The notes under the pieces were generated by a model. The model made no database searches and was not told where the DNA came from. It saw only the letters and a list, made by a program, of their open reading frames with translations. DNA of 64,000 nt, taken from NCBI GenBank assembly GCA_015485495.1, contig WFTL01000169.1:1-64000 (forward strand). Direction: 5' to 3'. This stretch comes from Planctomycetaceae bacterium (GTDB taxonomy: Bacteria > Planctomycetota > Planctomycetia > Planctomycetales > Planctomycetaceae). Below, piece after piece: positions 27,730 to 36,016 of the stretch. Position numbers and translations under genes: made by a program. The first letter of the stretch is position 1, and every line of letters begins with the position of its first letter.

Positions 27730-27751
27730 GTCGTCGGAAGTTCCGGACGAC
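27730..27751. terminator. Possible bidirectional terminator hairpin between dcd and clpX
   Basis: GTCGTC pairs with GACGAC, with an internal GGA/TCC continuation and a bulge, in the 118 bp between the convergent dcd and clpX genes. The position suits a shared terminator, but a T tract is absent on both sides. Confidence 0.35.
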
Positions 27752-27802
27752 ACCCGTCTGGATGGCCTGATTCGGCTGACGGCCGTGTGCTGATGAGGGC
27801 CG

Positions 27803-29089
27803 TCAGGCAGCCGCAGAATCGCCGTTGGGCAGCAGAGGCTTTTCGCCACGGGCCATTTCTTCGGTAATCACGAAGCGGCTCCCGCGTTCCAGTTCGGGCA
27901 GTTCGAACATGATGTCGAACATGACGCCTTCGACAATGCTCCGCAGGCCGCGTGCTCCCGTATCACGTTCCCGGGCCACGCGGGCGATTTCCGCCAGGGC
28001 ACCAGGAGTGAACTCCAGCTCGCAGTCTTCCATTTCGAACAGCTTCTGATACTGCCGCACCAGGGCGTTGCGGGGTTCCGTAAGAATCCGAACAAGAGCC
28101 TCTTCCGACAGCGGCGCCAGACTGCCCAGAACCGGAAGCCGGCCCAGCAGTTCGGGGATGAGCCCGAATTCCATGACATCATCGACCGTCACCTGGGCCA
28201 GCAGTTCTTCGCGTTCGCGATCATCGGCCGCCGAAGCAGACGCATTGCCGAAGCCGATCACTTTGCGCCCCAGGCGGGAAGCGATGATGTCTTCCAGACC
28301 GACAAACGTGCCGCCGCAGATGAACAGGATGTGGGTCGTATCGAGCTGGATATACTGCTGCTCCGGATGCTTGCGGCCGCCCTGAGGAGGCACATTGGCC
28401 ACGGTGCCTTCCAGCATTTTCAGCAGAGCCTGCTGAACGCCTTCCCCGGAAACGTCCCGGGTGATGGATACGTTCTGGCTCGTCTTGCCGATCTTGTCGA
28501 TTTCATCGATGAAGATGATGCCCCGTTGGGCCGCTTCCACATCGAAGTCGGCCGCATGCAGCAGTTTCAGCAGGAGATTCTCCACGTCTTCTCCCACATA
28601 ACCGGCTTCGGTCAGGGTGGTGGCATCGCCGATGGCGAAAGGAACCTGCAGCACACGGGCAAGCGTCCGGGCCAGGAGTGTCTTTCCGCACCCGGTCGGG
28701 CCAATGAGAAGAATGTTGGACTTTTCGATTTCGACGTCGTCGTCGCCGCTTTCCTGAATGTGCATCAGCCGTTTGTAGTGACTATGCACCGCCACGGACA
28801 GCAGTTTCTTGGCCTGGTCCTGACCGATGACATACTCATCCAGTTCCCGAACCAGTTCCCGCGGCGACGGCACGCGGGTGAACAGCTGCCGGTGTGATCC
28901 GCGGCGCCGTTTTTCCTGATCAAGAATCGATGTGCACAGATCGATGCACTCGCCGCAGATGTACACATCGTCCGGACCTTCCACGAGCGGCCCGACCTCA
29001 CGGTAGTTCTTTCGACAGAACGAACAGTTGGCGTTGCGCTTCCCCTGAGCCGACTTTCGGCCGCTTCCAAAATCCTTACCTGATGGCAT
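27803..29089 (-). CDS. clpX: ATP-dependent Clp protease ATP-binding subunit ClpX
   Basis: The 428-residue protein starts [15 protein letters not shown] with an AAAGGA site. The N-terminal zinc-binding domain has Cys pairs in CSFCRKN and YICGECI. The AAA+ core has Walker [15 protein letters not shown], Walker [12 protein letters not shown], and a pore loop in [11 protein letters not shown]. The C-terminal [18 protein letters not shown] and [19 protein letters not shown] match. ClpX unfolds substrates for ClpP. No clpP is adjacent in the window. The first 20 residues are a basic/polar extension. Confidence 0.97.
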   Translation of the reverse strand: MPSGKDFGSGRKSAQGKRNANCSFCRKNYREVGPLVEGPDDVYICGECIDLCTSILDQEKRRRGSHRQLFTRVPSPRELVRELDEYVIGQDQAKKLLSVAVHSHYKRLMHIQESGDDDVEIEKSNILLIGPTGCGKTLLARTLARVLQVPFAIGDATTLTEAGYVGEDVENLLLKLLHAADFDVEAAQRGIIFIDEIDKIGKTSQNVSITRDVSGEGVQQALLKMLEGTVANVPPQGGRKHPEQQYIQLDTTHILFICGGTFVGLEDIIASRLGRKVIGFGNASASAADDREREELLAQVTVDDVMEFGLIPELLGRLPVLGSLAPLSEEALVRILTEPRNALVRQYQKLFEMEDCELEFTPGALAEIARVARERDTGARGLRSIVEGVMFDIMFELPELERGSRFVITEEMARGEKPLLPNGDSAAA

Positions 29090-29283
29090 TACGTGTCCTT
29101 TGGAGTGTCAGAGAATCCCCGAACTGCGCGTCCTGACTTCGGAGCAAAGTCTGACGCAGCTGCGGATTCTGTGACCGAATGACAGGTCTCCGAAATCGTC
29201 AGCATCCCTGCCACGGTTGTCGTTTCTGACGACCCCGACCGGCCCGCCTGCCGTCGGAATCGTGTTCATGGATGAGGCGTCCG

Positions 29284-29754
29284 TCAGTCGTCTTCATCCG
29301 CGTTCTTCGCTTCGTCGTCTCCTGCCGGATGCGGAGAAGACTTTTCTGAAGGAGGATGAAGGTCCGTCTGCGTGACAGAATCGACAATAGTGTCCTGATC
29401 GGCAACAACTGCTGAAACGGATGCCGTTGCCCGCCGACCGGCGGAATCGGAACTCTCGTCCGCAGCGAACGGTTCCCCGCCAGCAGGATCGGCGTGCGAC
29501 CGCAGCCGCTCAACAAGTTGACTTTTGATGGATCGGAATTCCTCCGGAGACAGGTCACCCTTGCGACGCAAATCACTGATGGCTGTCAACATCTGCCGGT
29601 CCGTCTCGGCAGGATCCGAATCTTCGGTCACCTGTGATACGAGACGGGCAATCCGCCAGATGAAAACGATCAGTGCAACAAGAACAACTGTGAAGACTGA
29701 CCACGAATCGCTGGGAATCGGCAGCTCAGGCAGTGTCCACGCCGAAAGAGACAT
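29284..29754 (-). CDS. Small single-span membrane protein with SHOCT-like segment
   Basis: This is a 156-residue protein (ATG at 29754; GTG three bases earlier is possible). A single transmembrane helix lies at about residues 18-36 (VFTVVLVALIVFIWRIARLV). A cytoplasmic helical part follows, with ISDLRRKGDLSPEEFRSIKSQL, which resembles the short SHOCT oligomerisation motif. The C-terminus is an acidic Ser/Asp-rich tail ending DDEAKNADEDD. The family function is unknown. It lies upstream of clpX on the same strand, 194 bp away, which may be chance. Confidence 0.65.
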   Translation of the reverse strand: MSLSAWTLPELPIPSDSWSVFTVVLVALIVFIWRIARLVSQVTEDSDPAETDRQMLTAISDLRRKGDLSPEEFRSIKSQLVERLRSHADPAGGEPFAADESSDSAGRRATASVSAVVADQDTIVDSVTQTDLHPPSEKSSPHPAGDDEAKNADEDD

Positions 29755-30371
29755 CACAACGGTTCACTTCAGGATCGGCACTATTCAGACGGCCCTCCGC
29801 CCTGCGGGATTCCCCCTCACAGGTTTCCGCCATCGTCTCCAGCCAGTCTAGCAACTGCGGTGCCAGTCATCCAGAACCGGACCCGGCCACGGAAAAACGC
29901 CTGCTGAAGCGTTTGAGTCGGCAGGAACCGGTCCGTTCCGGATGCCTGTGCGGCCGGAGACTGCGAATTCTGCCGGTTCCCGGCATCTTCGGAACCTGCG
30001 TTTTTGCAGCCGGATTGTCATTCTTACACCTCCAGACCCACGCGTTTCAATGAAAAAGAAAGTGGTGCCGACTGACGGCAGGCCGGTCCACGATGTTGCG
30101 GGCGGCAGATGACGCCGGACCGCGTCAGCAGCGGCAGCCCGCAGTCAGAGTGAAGATGCCCGATGGCTGCCGAAAACAGCGGCGGCCAGCGGTGCCCGTT
30201 GACAATGGCCGGGAGTCTGCCGTAGAACGTCGCCGGGCCGGGCGAAACCGAACACCGCAGCAGGATCGACCGCGCATGCGCTGCGAACGCAGCAGGGTGC
30301 GATTCTTCTCCGTGTGGTCACGAGACCGGCTGCGTTTTTCCGCTGAGTGTCCAGATCTGGTGAGACAGCCG
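29755..30371. other. Divergent intergenic region, 617 bp
   Basis: This separates the small membrane protein gene and the sialidase-family gene. The ORFs here are shadow-like. A run of A-rich sequence (GAAAAAGAAAG) lies near 30050, and short hairpins such as CTGCG/CGCAG lie near 30280. I saw no tRNA or other gene. Confidence 0.45.
30198..30227 (+). promoter_or_regulatory. Candidate sigma70-like promoter of sialidase gene
   Basis: TTGACA is followed after 18 bases by TAGAAC (four of six matches to the -10 consensus), about 145 bp upstream of the chosen start. The -35 match is perfect, but planctomycete promoters are poorly defined. Confidence 0.3.
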
Positions 30372-31604
30372 ATGCCCCGTTCTTCAAAAGCAAAGATTTT
30401 TCCGGATCGTCGTGTGTTCCCATGGCAGTCCGCACACATGCGCGACGAGGGCGTTTCGGGCGGGGGCATCCCGGTCCTCCTGTTGCTGTGCGTTGTCACG
30501 ACATTCGCCGCTCCGGTCATGGTCCGGGCGGCCGACGGTGCTTCCGGTCCTCAGCAGACCCTGCGGCTGCCGCCCGCGGAAGGGAATCCGCGCAACAGCG
30601 AAGGAGACTTCATCACGCTGAAGGACGGACGGGTGATGTTTGCGTATTCCCGGTTTTCCGGAGGTGCCGGCGATCACGATCGGGCAGTAATCGCCGCCCG
30701 GTTTTCTGCCGACGGAGGCTGCACCTGGACAGAAGACGATGTGGAGATTGCGGTCAACCCGTCGGGCTGGAACGCGATGTCCGTTTCTCTGCTGCGTCTT
30801 CAGGACGGTCGGGTCGCTTTGTTTTATCTGCGCAAGAACTCTCTGGCGGACTGTCGTCCGATGATGCAGACGACATCGGATGAAGGACGCACCTGGACCG
30901 AACCGGTCGTCTGTATTCCGGATCCGGCAGCCTATTATGTGATGAACAACGACCGCGTCGTTCAGCTCGACAGCGGCCGCATTGTTCTGCCGGTTGCGCT
31001 GCATGAAAACATCGGGAACGGAAAGCTCGACATGCAGGGACGCGTCATGTGCTGGCTGTCCGATGACGGGGGCCGTTCATGGAAACGCAGCAGATCGATG
31101 CTCACCGCCTTCAGTGAAAACGGAAAACGGCTGATCGCTCAGGAACCCGGGGTGGTGCAGCTGAAGGACGGCCGCGTGATGATGTTCGTTCGTTCCAATG
31201 CCGGCTGCCAGCTCCTTTCCTTTTCGGAAGACGACGGTGACACCTGGTCGACCCTGATTCCGTCTGAGATCATCTCCCCCGTGTCTCCGGCCTCCATCGA
31301 ACGGATTCCGGCAACCGGCGACCTTCTGCTGGTGTGGAACGATCACGATGGAATCCGCGCTGAACTGCGGGGAAAACGAACACCGTTTCGGGCGGCCGTG
31401 TCTTCCGATGACGGCCGCACCTGGAATCATCTGAAGACGATCGCCGACAATCCGCACGGCTGGTACTGTTATACGGCCATCCATTTCGTGGAAGATCACG
31501 TGCTTCTGGGGCACTGCGCCGGAGATCGCCGGGAAAACAACGGTCTGGCGGAAACCTGGGTCACACGCTTTCCTGTCGACTGGCTGTATCAGCAGGAACA
31601 GTGA
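30372..31604 (+). CDS. Exported sialidase-family (BNR/Asp-box) protein
   Basis: This is a 410-residue protein from the ATG at 30372 (PRSSKAKIF); ATG at 30438 (RDEGVSGGGIP) is an alternative. A signal-like hydrophobic stretch IPVLLLLCVVTTFAA precedes VRAADG. Five Asp-box-like motifs follow the S-x-D-x-G-x-T-W pattern (SADGGCTW, TSDEGRTW, SDDGGRSW, SEDDGDTW, SSDDGRTW), consistent with a six-bladed propeller of the sialidase superfamily. Conserved Arg clusters and EGDFITLKDGRVMFAYSRF agree. Planctomycete members may act on other sulfated or acidic sugars, and true sialidase activity is unproven. The first about 90 codons of the track ORF are dropped. Confidence 0.75.
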   Translation: MPRSSKAKIFPDRRVFPWQSAHMRDEGVSGGGIPVLLLLCVVTTFAAPVMVRAADGASGPQQTLRLPPAEGNPRNSEGDFITLKDGRVMFAYSRFSGGAGDHDRAVIAARFSADGGCTWTEDDVEIAVNPSGWNAMSVSLLRLQDGRVALFYLRKNSLADCRPMMQTTSDEGRTWTEPVVCIPDPAAYYVMNNDRVVQLDSGRIVLPVALHENIGNGKLDMQGRVMCWLSDDGGRSWKRSRSMLTAFSENGKRLIAQEPGVVQLKDGRVMMFVRSNAGCQLLSFSEDDGDTWSTLIPSEIISPVSPASIERIPATGDLLLVWNDHDGIRAELRGKRTPFRAAVSSDDGRTWNHLKTIADNPHGWYCYTAIHFVEDHVLLGHCAGDRRENNGLAETWVTRFPVDWLYQQEQ

Positions 31605-31650
31605 CGGGCCCGGTCCGGATTCCGCAGGACGTTCCCGGAGCCCACGCCGG

Positions 31651-34600
31651 TCATGACCCGGACGGTTCCGCAGCGGCTGTGGATGCTTCTCCGGTCAGCC
31701 ATCCGACCAGATCGGCCAGTTCCTGGGGCTTCAGGAGCTGGTGAAAACTGCCGGGCATCAGTGACAGACGCTGTCCGATGATCTCTTCCACGCTGTCAGC
31801 CGGGACGGTCCGGGCTTTGCCGTTGACGTCGACGATCTGAAGTTCGTCTCCTGGCAGTTCCCGAACAAGGCCGGACAGAGTGCGTCCATCCTCGAAGACG
31901 ACGACCGATGTGCGAAAACTGACGTCCACATTGGCATTGGGGAAGAGAATGTCTTCCAGAGTCCGCTCCGGGCCGCGGGATGCCAGACCGTCGAGCTGAG
32001 GTCCCGCCTGTCCGCCCTGCCCGCCGTGGCGATGGCACGTGCGGCAGTGTCTGTCGAAGATGATCCGCCCGGCATCGGTCCGGACGGATCCGGCGCGGAT
32101 CAGTCCGAGTACCTGTGTGGCCAGATTCGGGGAAACCTGAGGCGCTTCCGGAAGAGACTGCAGAATTTCAGAAACGCGCTGCCGGAAGTTCGGACCATGA
32201 GCTGTGATCTGCTGCTGCAGCCGTTCGTCTCGAAGCAGTGCACCGGAAGGCACGCCTTCATCCATGAGTGTCAGCAGCAGGTCAGCGCCATCCGGACGCT
32301 GTGTCAGATCGGTCGCCAGATGCTGCCGCAGACGGGCACTGAGTGTACTGAAGACGTTTCGCAGCAGCCTGTGCACTGCCTCCGCATCGAAAGCCCGCTC
32401 CCGGCAGGCGGCGACGATGTGTGTTTCTGCGGAACGATCGAGTGCCGCATGACGCAGAAGATCGGCCACCGGGCCGGCCACAGACGGTCCGGCACGCATC
32501 AGCAGAAGAGAAGCGGCTGCCGCCCGGGCCTGTCCATCCAGTTCCCGGGTGGCGACGATCCGCTGCAGGGCGGGCGTATACTCCTGCAGTTTCAACGATT
32601 TGGACGACGACAGATCACTGAGAATCGTGCAGGCGGCCCTGATGCGCCGGGCGGTACGTCCCAGATCACAGGCATCGTGTCGAACAACGGCCGGCCGGAT
32701 GTGACTGAATCCAATCCAGGCATATTCGTCGTTTCGAATGCCATCTTCCACTTCGAGACAGACAGTGCGCCCCTTTTCTTTCACAAGGTCCCAGCGGACA
32801 GGGACTCCGGTCGTACTGCCAGGGGCGAAGGCTGTTCGAAGAACAGCTCCCGTTTCTGAATCCCGCAGGACGATGCGGGTTCGCCGGTCGGGGGTCCGTT
32901 CAGGGTGGCCGGCGAATCCGTTCAGGAAGAATTCGAGAGCGGCAGGTGCCGGAAACGACGAAGACCGCAGGACGCCGGTCCGTTCTTCTCCTCCCGCAAG
33001 GCTCGTCAGAAAGGTCAGAGGATCATCGTGCCCCTGGGCAGGAAAATCCTGAAAGCCCCAGGGTCCGGGCGGTTCATCATTCCATGCATACAGCCCCCAG
33101 TGACCATCGGTCGGTCTGGTTTCCGCCAGAATGTCTGCAGCCAGGCGGTGTCCCCAGAGCAGAAAGGCGTCGGGAGGCGGTGTCTGACGGCGTTTCAGGC
33201 CGGCATGCAGGTTTTCCCACATGGCGACCGCATCATCGATCCGTCCACTGGCGCGGCTCAGCTCGATGGCGGCGGGGATGAGCTGTTCCAGCTGATCGGC
33301 CGGAGCGACCACAGCCGCGTGCCGAATGGTGTCTCGGGCCACCGCCCTGGACAGGGCCTGAGACCGTACTGCTGCCAGAGCCAGCGGCACCACCGATGCG
33401 GTGCGCAGACCGGGAAGCACATCGGCAACGGGGATCCAGTTCACCGACGCGGCTCTCTGGAGCACCTGCGTGGCAACGGGATCCGACCGAAGCTGACCGC
33501 GCAGTGCCAGCCTCAAAGCGTGTTTCAGATGGACATCTTTTTCGGGGACGTCGGCCAGCGTCTCTGTCACAGCATTGAAGAGGTCGATGTGGGGATGCCG
33601 CAGGGCGGCATCCGCGGCCGCCCGCCGCACACGGGCATCCGCATCTTTCAGGCCGGCGCGAATCACGTCCAGAACGGTCGAGTCGGTCTGGGTTTCGGCT
33701 GCGATGCGCATGCTGTGAATGCGTGTTCGCAGGCGGCCTGATCGGCTCGCCTCAGTCAGCTGATCCGGCGACAGGGCATTCAGCCGCGACAGGGCCCAGA
33801 GAATTTCCGGTTCGGCACGCTCGGACGCACCGGGCAGCGCAGCGGCAAGCGGGCCTGCGGCATCCGGGCCAATGCGGTCGGTGATCTGAGTCAAAGCATG
33901 CATGCGCACCGGCTGTGCGGGAGAATCCAGAGCGGCCAGAAGTTCGACGATGCCGGCGCTTTTCAGCCGGGGGACCGGCGGATGGGGTTCCTGAGGAGAT
34001 TCATACGTGATCCGCCAGATGCGGCCGCGATGCCGATCGCGGCCGGGATGATCCAGAGGAACTTCGTAATGACCAATGATGCGGTTGTAAAAGTCGGCCA
34101 CGTACAGGGCTCCGTCCGCACCGCACTGAATGTCGACCGGACGGAACCAGGGGTCTTCCGAGACGAGCAGATCGGGCTGTTTTTCCAGGCGGATGCTGGA
34201 TCCGATGCGGCGAATCGTGTTTCGATGAACCCGGCAGGTCATCACATTGCCGAGAAACAGATCCTCCCGGTATTCCGGAGGGAAGGCGGTTCCCTGGTAC
34301 TGGCAGACTCCGTCGATGGCCGTGGATCCGTGCAGGTGACTCATCACAGGAGGAACGAAGCCCATGCCGTCGTGCGGTCGCCCGAAGCTTTCATACCAGC
34401 CGTCCCGCAGCAGAAGTGTGACCGGCCAGGTATGACAGTCCGATGTGAAGATGTCTCCGAACGGATCGATGGTCATGCCGAACGGATTGACCTGACCATG
34501 AGTGAAATGCTCGATCCGCGATCCGTCCAGGCGAATGCGGTAGGTGTTGCCGCTGTGCATGGTCACCGTGTGACCGTCTTTTCCTGACACGGTGGACTGA

Positions 34601-35163
34601 TTGCTGAATCCATGACAGCAGTACAGCCATCCATCGAACCCCCGGCGAAAGGAATTGTTCATGCCATGGGTGTCGCGTGTCGTGTCGAATGGTCCGTACA
34701 GATGCTCCCGACGATCGGCCCGTCCGTCACCATCCGTGTCGCGAAGAAACAGGATGTCCGGGATGCTGAACACGATGACTCCGTCCTGATAAGGATACAG
34801 TCCGATCGGGATGTTCAGGCCGTCCGCAAAGACCGACACACGGTCGGCTGCTCCGTCTCCGTCGGTGTCTTCAAGGATGCGGACCGAATCGTGTCCGTTT
34901 CCGTTCGGATCCGGCAGAGGGTAGTCCACGGTGCAGGTCAGCCAGAGACGGCCGTCGGCGTCGAAGGCCATGTTCAGGGGCTTCTGGATGTCCGGTTCCG
35001 AAGCAAACAGGCGGGCCTGAAATCCCGGCGGCAGGCGAAATCCGGCCTGTTCCTGGTCAGGCGACAAAGGTTCAGTCGGGCGAATGTGTGAGCGGAACGG
35101 ATCTTCGGCATGAAGCAGCGCGGCTCCGGTGGCTGCCAGGAAGAAAAAGAAGATGGGTTTCAT
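31651..35163 (-). CDS. PVC-type large heme-binding dehydrogenase with HEAT repeats and C-terminal cytochrome c
   Basis: This is a 1,170-residue protein starting MKPIFFFFLAATGAALLHAED, a clear signal peptide; the longer track start is dropped. The N-terminal half is a PQQ/NHL-like propeller of the PVC membrane-bound dehydrogenase family (GFRLPPGFQARLFASEP, MAFDADGRLWLTCTVDYP, DTDGDGAADRVSVFADGL, QGTAFPPEYREDLFLGN). A HEAT-like helical region follows, then a carbohydrate-binding-like insert. The C-terminal cytochrome has RHCRTCHRHGGQGGQAGPQL and GRTLSGLVRELPGDELQIVD. It would work outside the cytoplasm as an oxidoreductase on sugars or alcohols. The gene is divergent from the release-factor-like gene. 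Confidence 0.88.
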   Translation of the reverse strand: MKPIFFFFLAATGAALLHAEDPFRSHIRPTEPLSPDQEQAGFRLPPGFQARLFASEPDIQKPLNMAFDADGRLWLTCTVDYPLPDPNGNGHDSVRILEDTDGDGAADRVSVFADGLNIPIGLYPYQDGVIVFSIPDILFLRDTDGDGRADRREHLYGPFDTTRDTHGMNNSFRRGFDGWLYCCHGFSNQSTVSGKDGHTVTMHSGNTYRIRLDGSRIEHFTHGQVNPFGMTIDPFGDIFTSDCHTWPVTLLLRDGWYESFGRPHDGMGFVPPVMSHLHGSTAIDGVCQYQGTAFPPEYREDLFLGNVMTCRVHRNTIRRIGSSIRLEKQPDLLVSEDPWFRPVDIQCGADGALYVADFYNRIIGHYEVPLDHPGRDRHRGRIWRITYESPQEPHPPVPRLKSAGIVELLAALDSPAQPVRMHALTQITDRIGPDAAGPLAAALPGASERAEPEILWALSRLNALSPDQLTEASRSGRLRTRIHSMRIAAETQTDSTVLDVIRAGLKDADARVRRAAADAALRHPHIDLFNAVTETLADVPEKDVHLKHALRLALRGQLRSDPVATQVLQRAASVNWIPVADVLPGLRTASVVPLALAAVRSQALSRAVARDTIRHAAVVAPADQLEQLIPAAIELSRASGRIDDAVAMWENLHAGLKRRQTPPPDAFLLWGHRLAADILAETRPTDGHWGLYAWNDEPPGPWGFQDFPAQGHDDPLTFLTSLAGGEERTGVLRSSSFPAPAALEFFLNGFAGHPERTPDRRTRIVLRDSETGAVLRTAFAPGSTTGVPVRWDLVKEKGRTVCLEVEDGIRNDEYAWIGFSHIRPAVVRHDACDLGRTARRIRAACTILSDLSSSKSLKLQEYTPALQRIVATRELDGQARAAAASLLLMRAGPSVAGPVADLLRHAALDRSAETHIVAACRERAFDAEAVHRLLRNVFSTLSARLRQHLATDLTQRPDGADLLLTLMDEGVPSGALLRDERLQQQITAHGPNFRQRVSEILQSLPEAPQVSPNLATQVLGLIRAGSVRTDAGRIIFDRHCRTCHRHGGQGGQAGPQLDGLASRGPERTLEDILFPNANVDVSFRTSVVVFEDGRTLSGLVRELPGDELQIVDVNGKARTVPADSVEEIIGQRLSLMPGSFHQLLKPQELADLVGWLTGEASTAAAEPSGS

Positions 35164-35295
35164 GATGCAGGCGGCTGCTGGAAAGACTGTTGGGGAGGAA
35201 GGAACCAAAACGACGAAAACGCAGGCGATGCTGAGGATGCCCGGCCGGATTCTGTACTGCATTGTGCGGTGCGTGTGACATGATAGTCTTCCGAC

Positions 35296-35904
35296 ATGTC
35301 GGTGACAGGGAGTGGCGTTCCTGTCCTGGTTCTTATGGCGTTTTTTTTCAGTCTGTCCCGTGAATGCGGACTTCCGAAAGTGGAGACTGTGCGTTTCCGG
35401 CGTCATCCTGTTCTGCTTCCCGATGATGTTCTTCTGAACGAATGCACAGTGCGCCGTGGTCGTCATGGAGGTCCTGGCGGGCAGCATCGCAACAAGGTGG
35501 AAACGGCCGTTGAACTGATCCACCGTCCAACGGGGATTTCCGCCGCCGCCTGTGAGCGGCGCAGTCAGAAGGACAATCTGCATCAGGCGATCCGGCGTCT
35601 GCGCATTTGTCTGGCCATTGGCATTCGGACGGTCGAATCGTCCGACGTCCGGCCGTCGGATCTGTGGACATCGCGCTGCCGCGGTCAGCGAATCATCTGC
35701 AGTGAACGTCATCAGGATTTTCCGGTGCTGCTGGCGGAAAGTCTGGATGCCATCCACGCCAAGGATTACGACGTGAAAAAAGCTGCCGGAGCTCTGGGCT
35801 GTTCCACGACACAGCTTGTTCGATTCGTGGGGCGTGTTCCGGAAGCGCTGGCGGCTGTCAATGATCAGCGGCAGCAGCGAGGTCTGCGAACGCTGAAGGC
35901 ATGA
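35296..35904 (+). CDS. Peptide-chain-release-factor-like protein (GGQ domain)
   Basis: The 202-residue ORF has the class I release factor catalytic motif in RHGGPGGQHRNKVETAVELIHRPTGI, followed by SAAACERRSQKDNL, as in RF1/RF2 and ICT1/ArfB. No codon-recognition domain (PxT or SPF) is present, so it is not a normal RF1 or RF2. The C-terminal region (HAKDYDVKKAAGALGCSTTQLVRF) is a helical, DNA-binding-like module, not the basic tail of ArfB. It may act in ribosome rescue or act on modified tRNA. The start is uncertain; no strong RBS precedes any ATG, and GTG starts exist within the first 35 codons. Confidence 0.75.
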   Translation: MSVTGSGVPVLVLMAFFFSLSRECGLPKVETVRFRRHPVLLPDDVLLNECTVRRGRHGGPGGQHRNKVETAVELIHRPTGISAAACERRSQKDNLHQAIRRLRICLAIGIRTVESSDVRPSDLWTSRCRGQRIICSERHQDFPVLLAESLDAIHAKDYDVKKAAGALGCSTTQLVRFVGRVPEALAAVNDQRQQRGLRTLKA

Positions 35905-36016
35905 CAGACCGCTCCCTCAGCTTCTGTCGACCAGCAGTTCAGCGGGCCGGCTCTTCCCAGACGGGATGGCGGACCGGACCGCCCCCGACAGTTCCGACCG
36001 GACAGCAAATCAGGTG

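Noticed and set aside
27730-27751. Strong intrinsic terminator between dcd and clpX
   Set aside because: A hairpin is present, but no T tract follows on either strand, so it is listed only as a weak candidate.
35340-35347. Run of T bases as a terminator or slippage site
   Set aside because: The T run lies within the likely coding or leader part of the release-factor-like gene with no hairpin before it, so I could not assign it a function.
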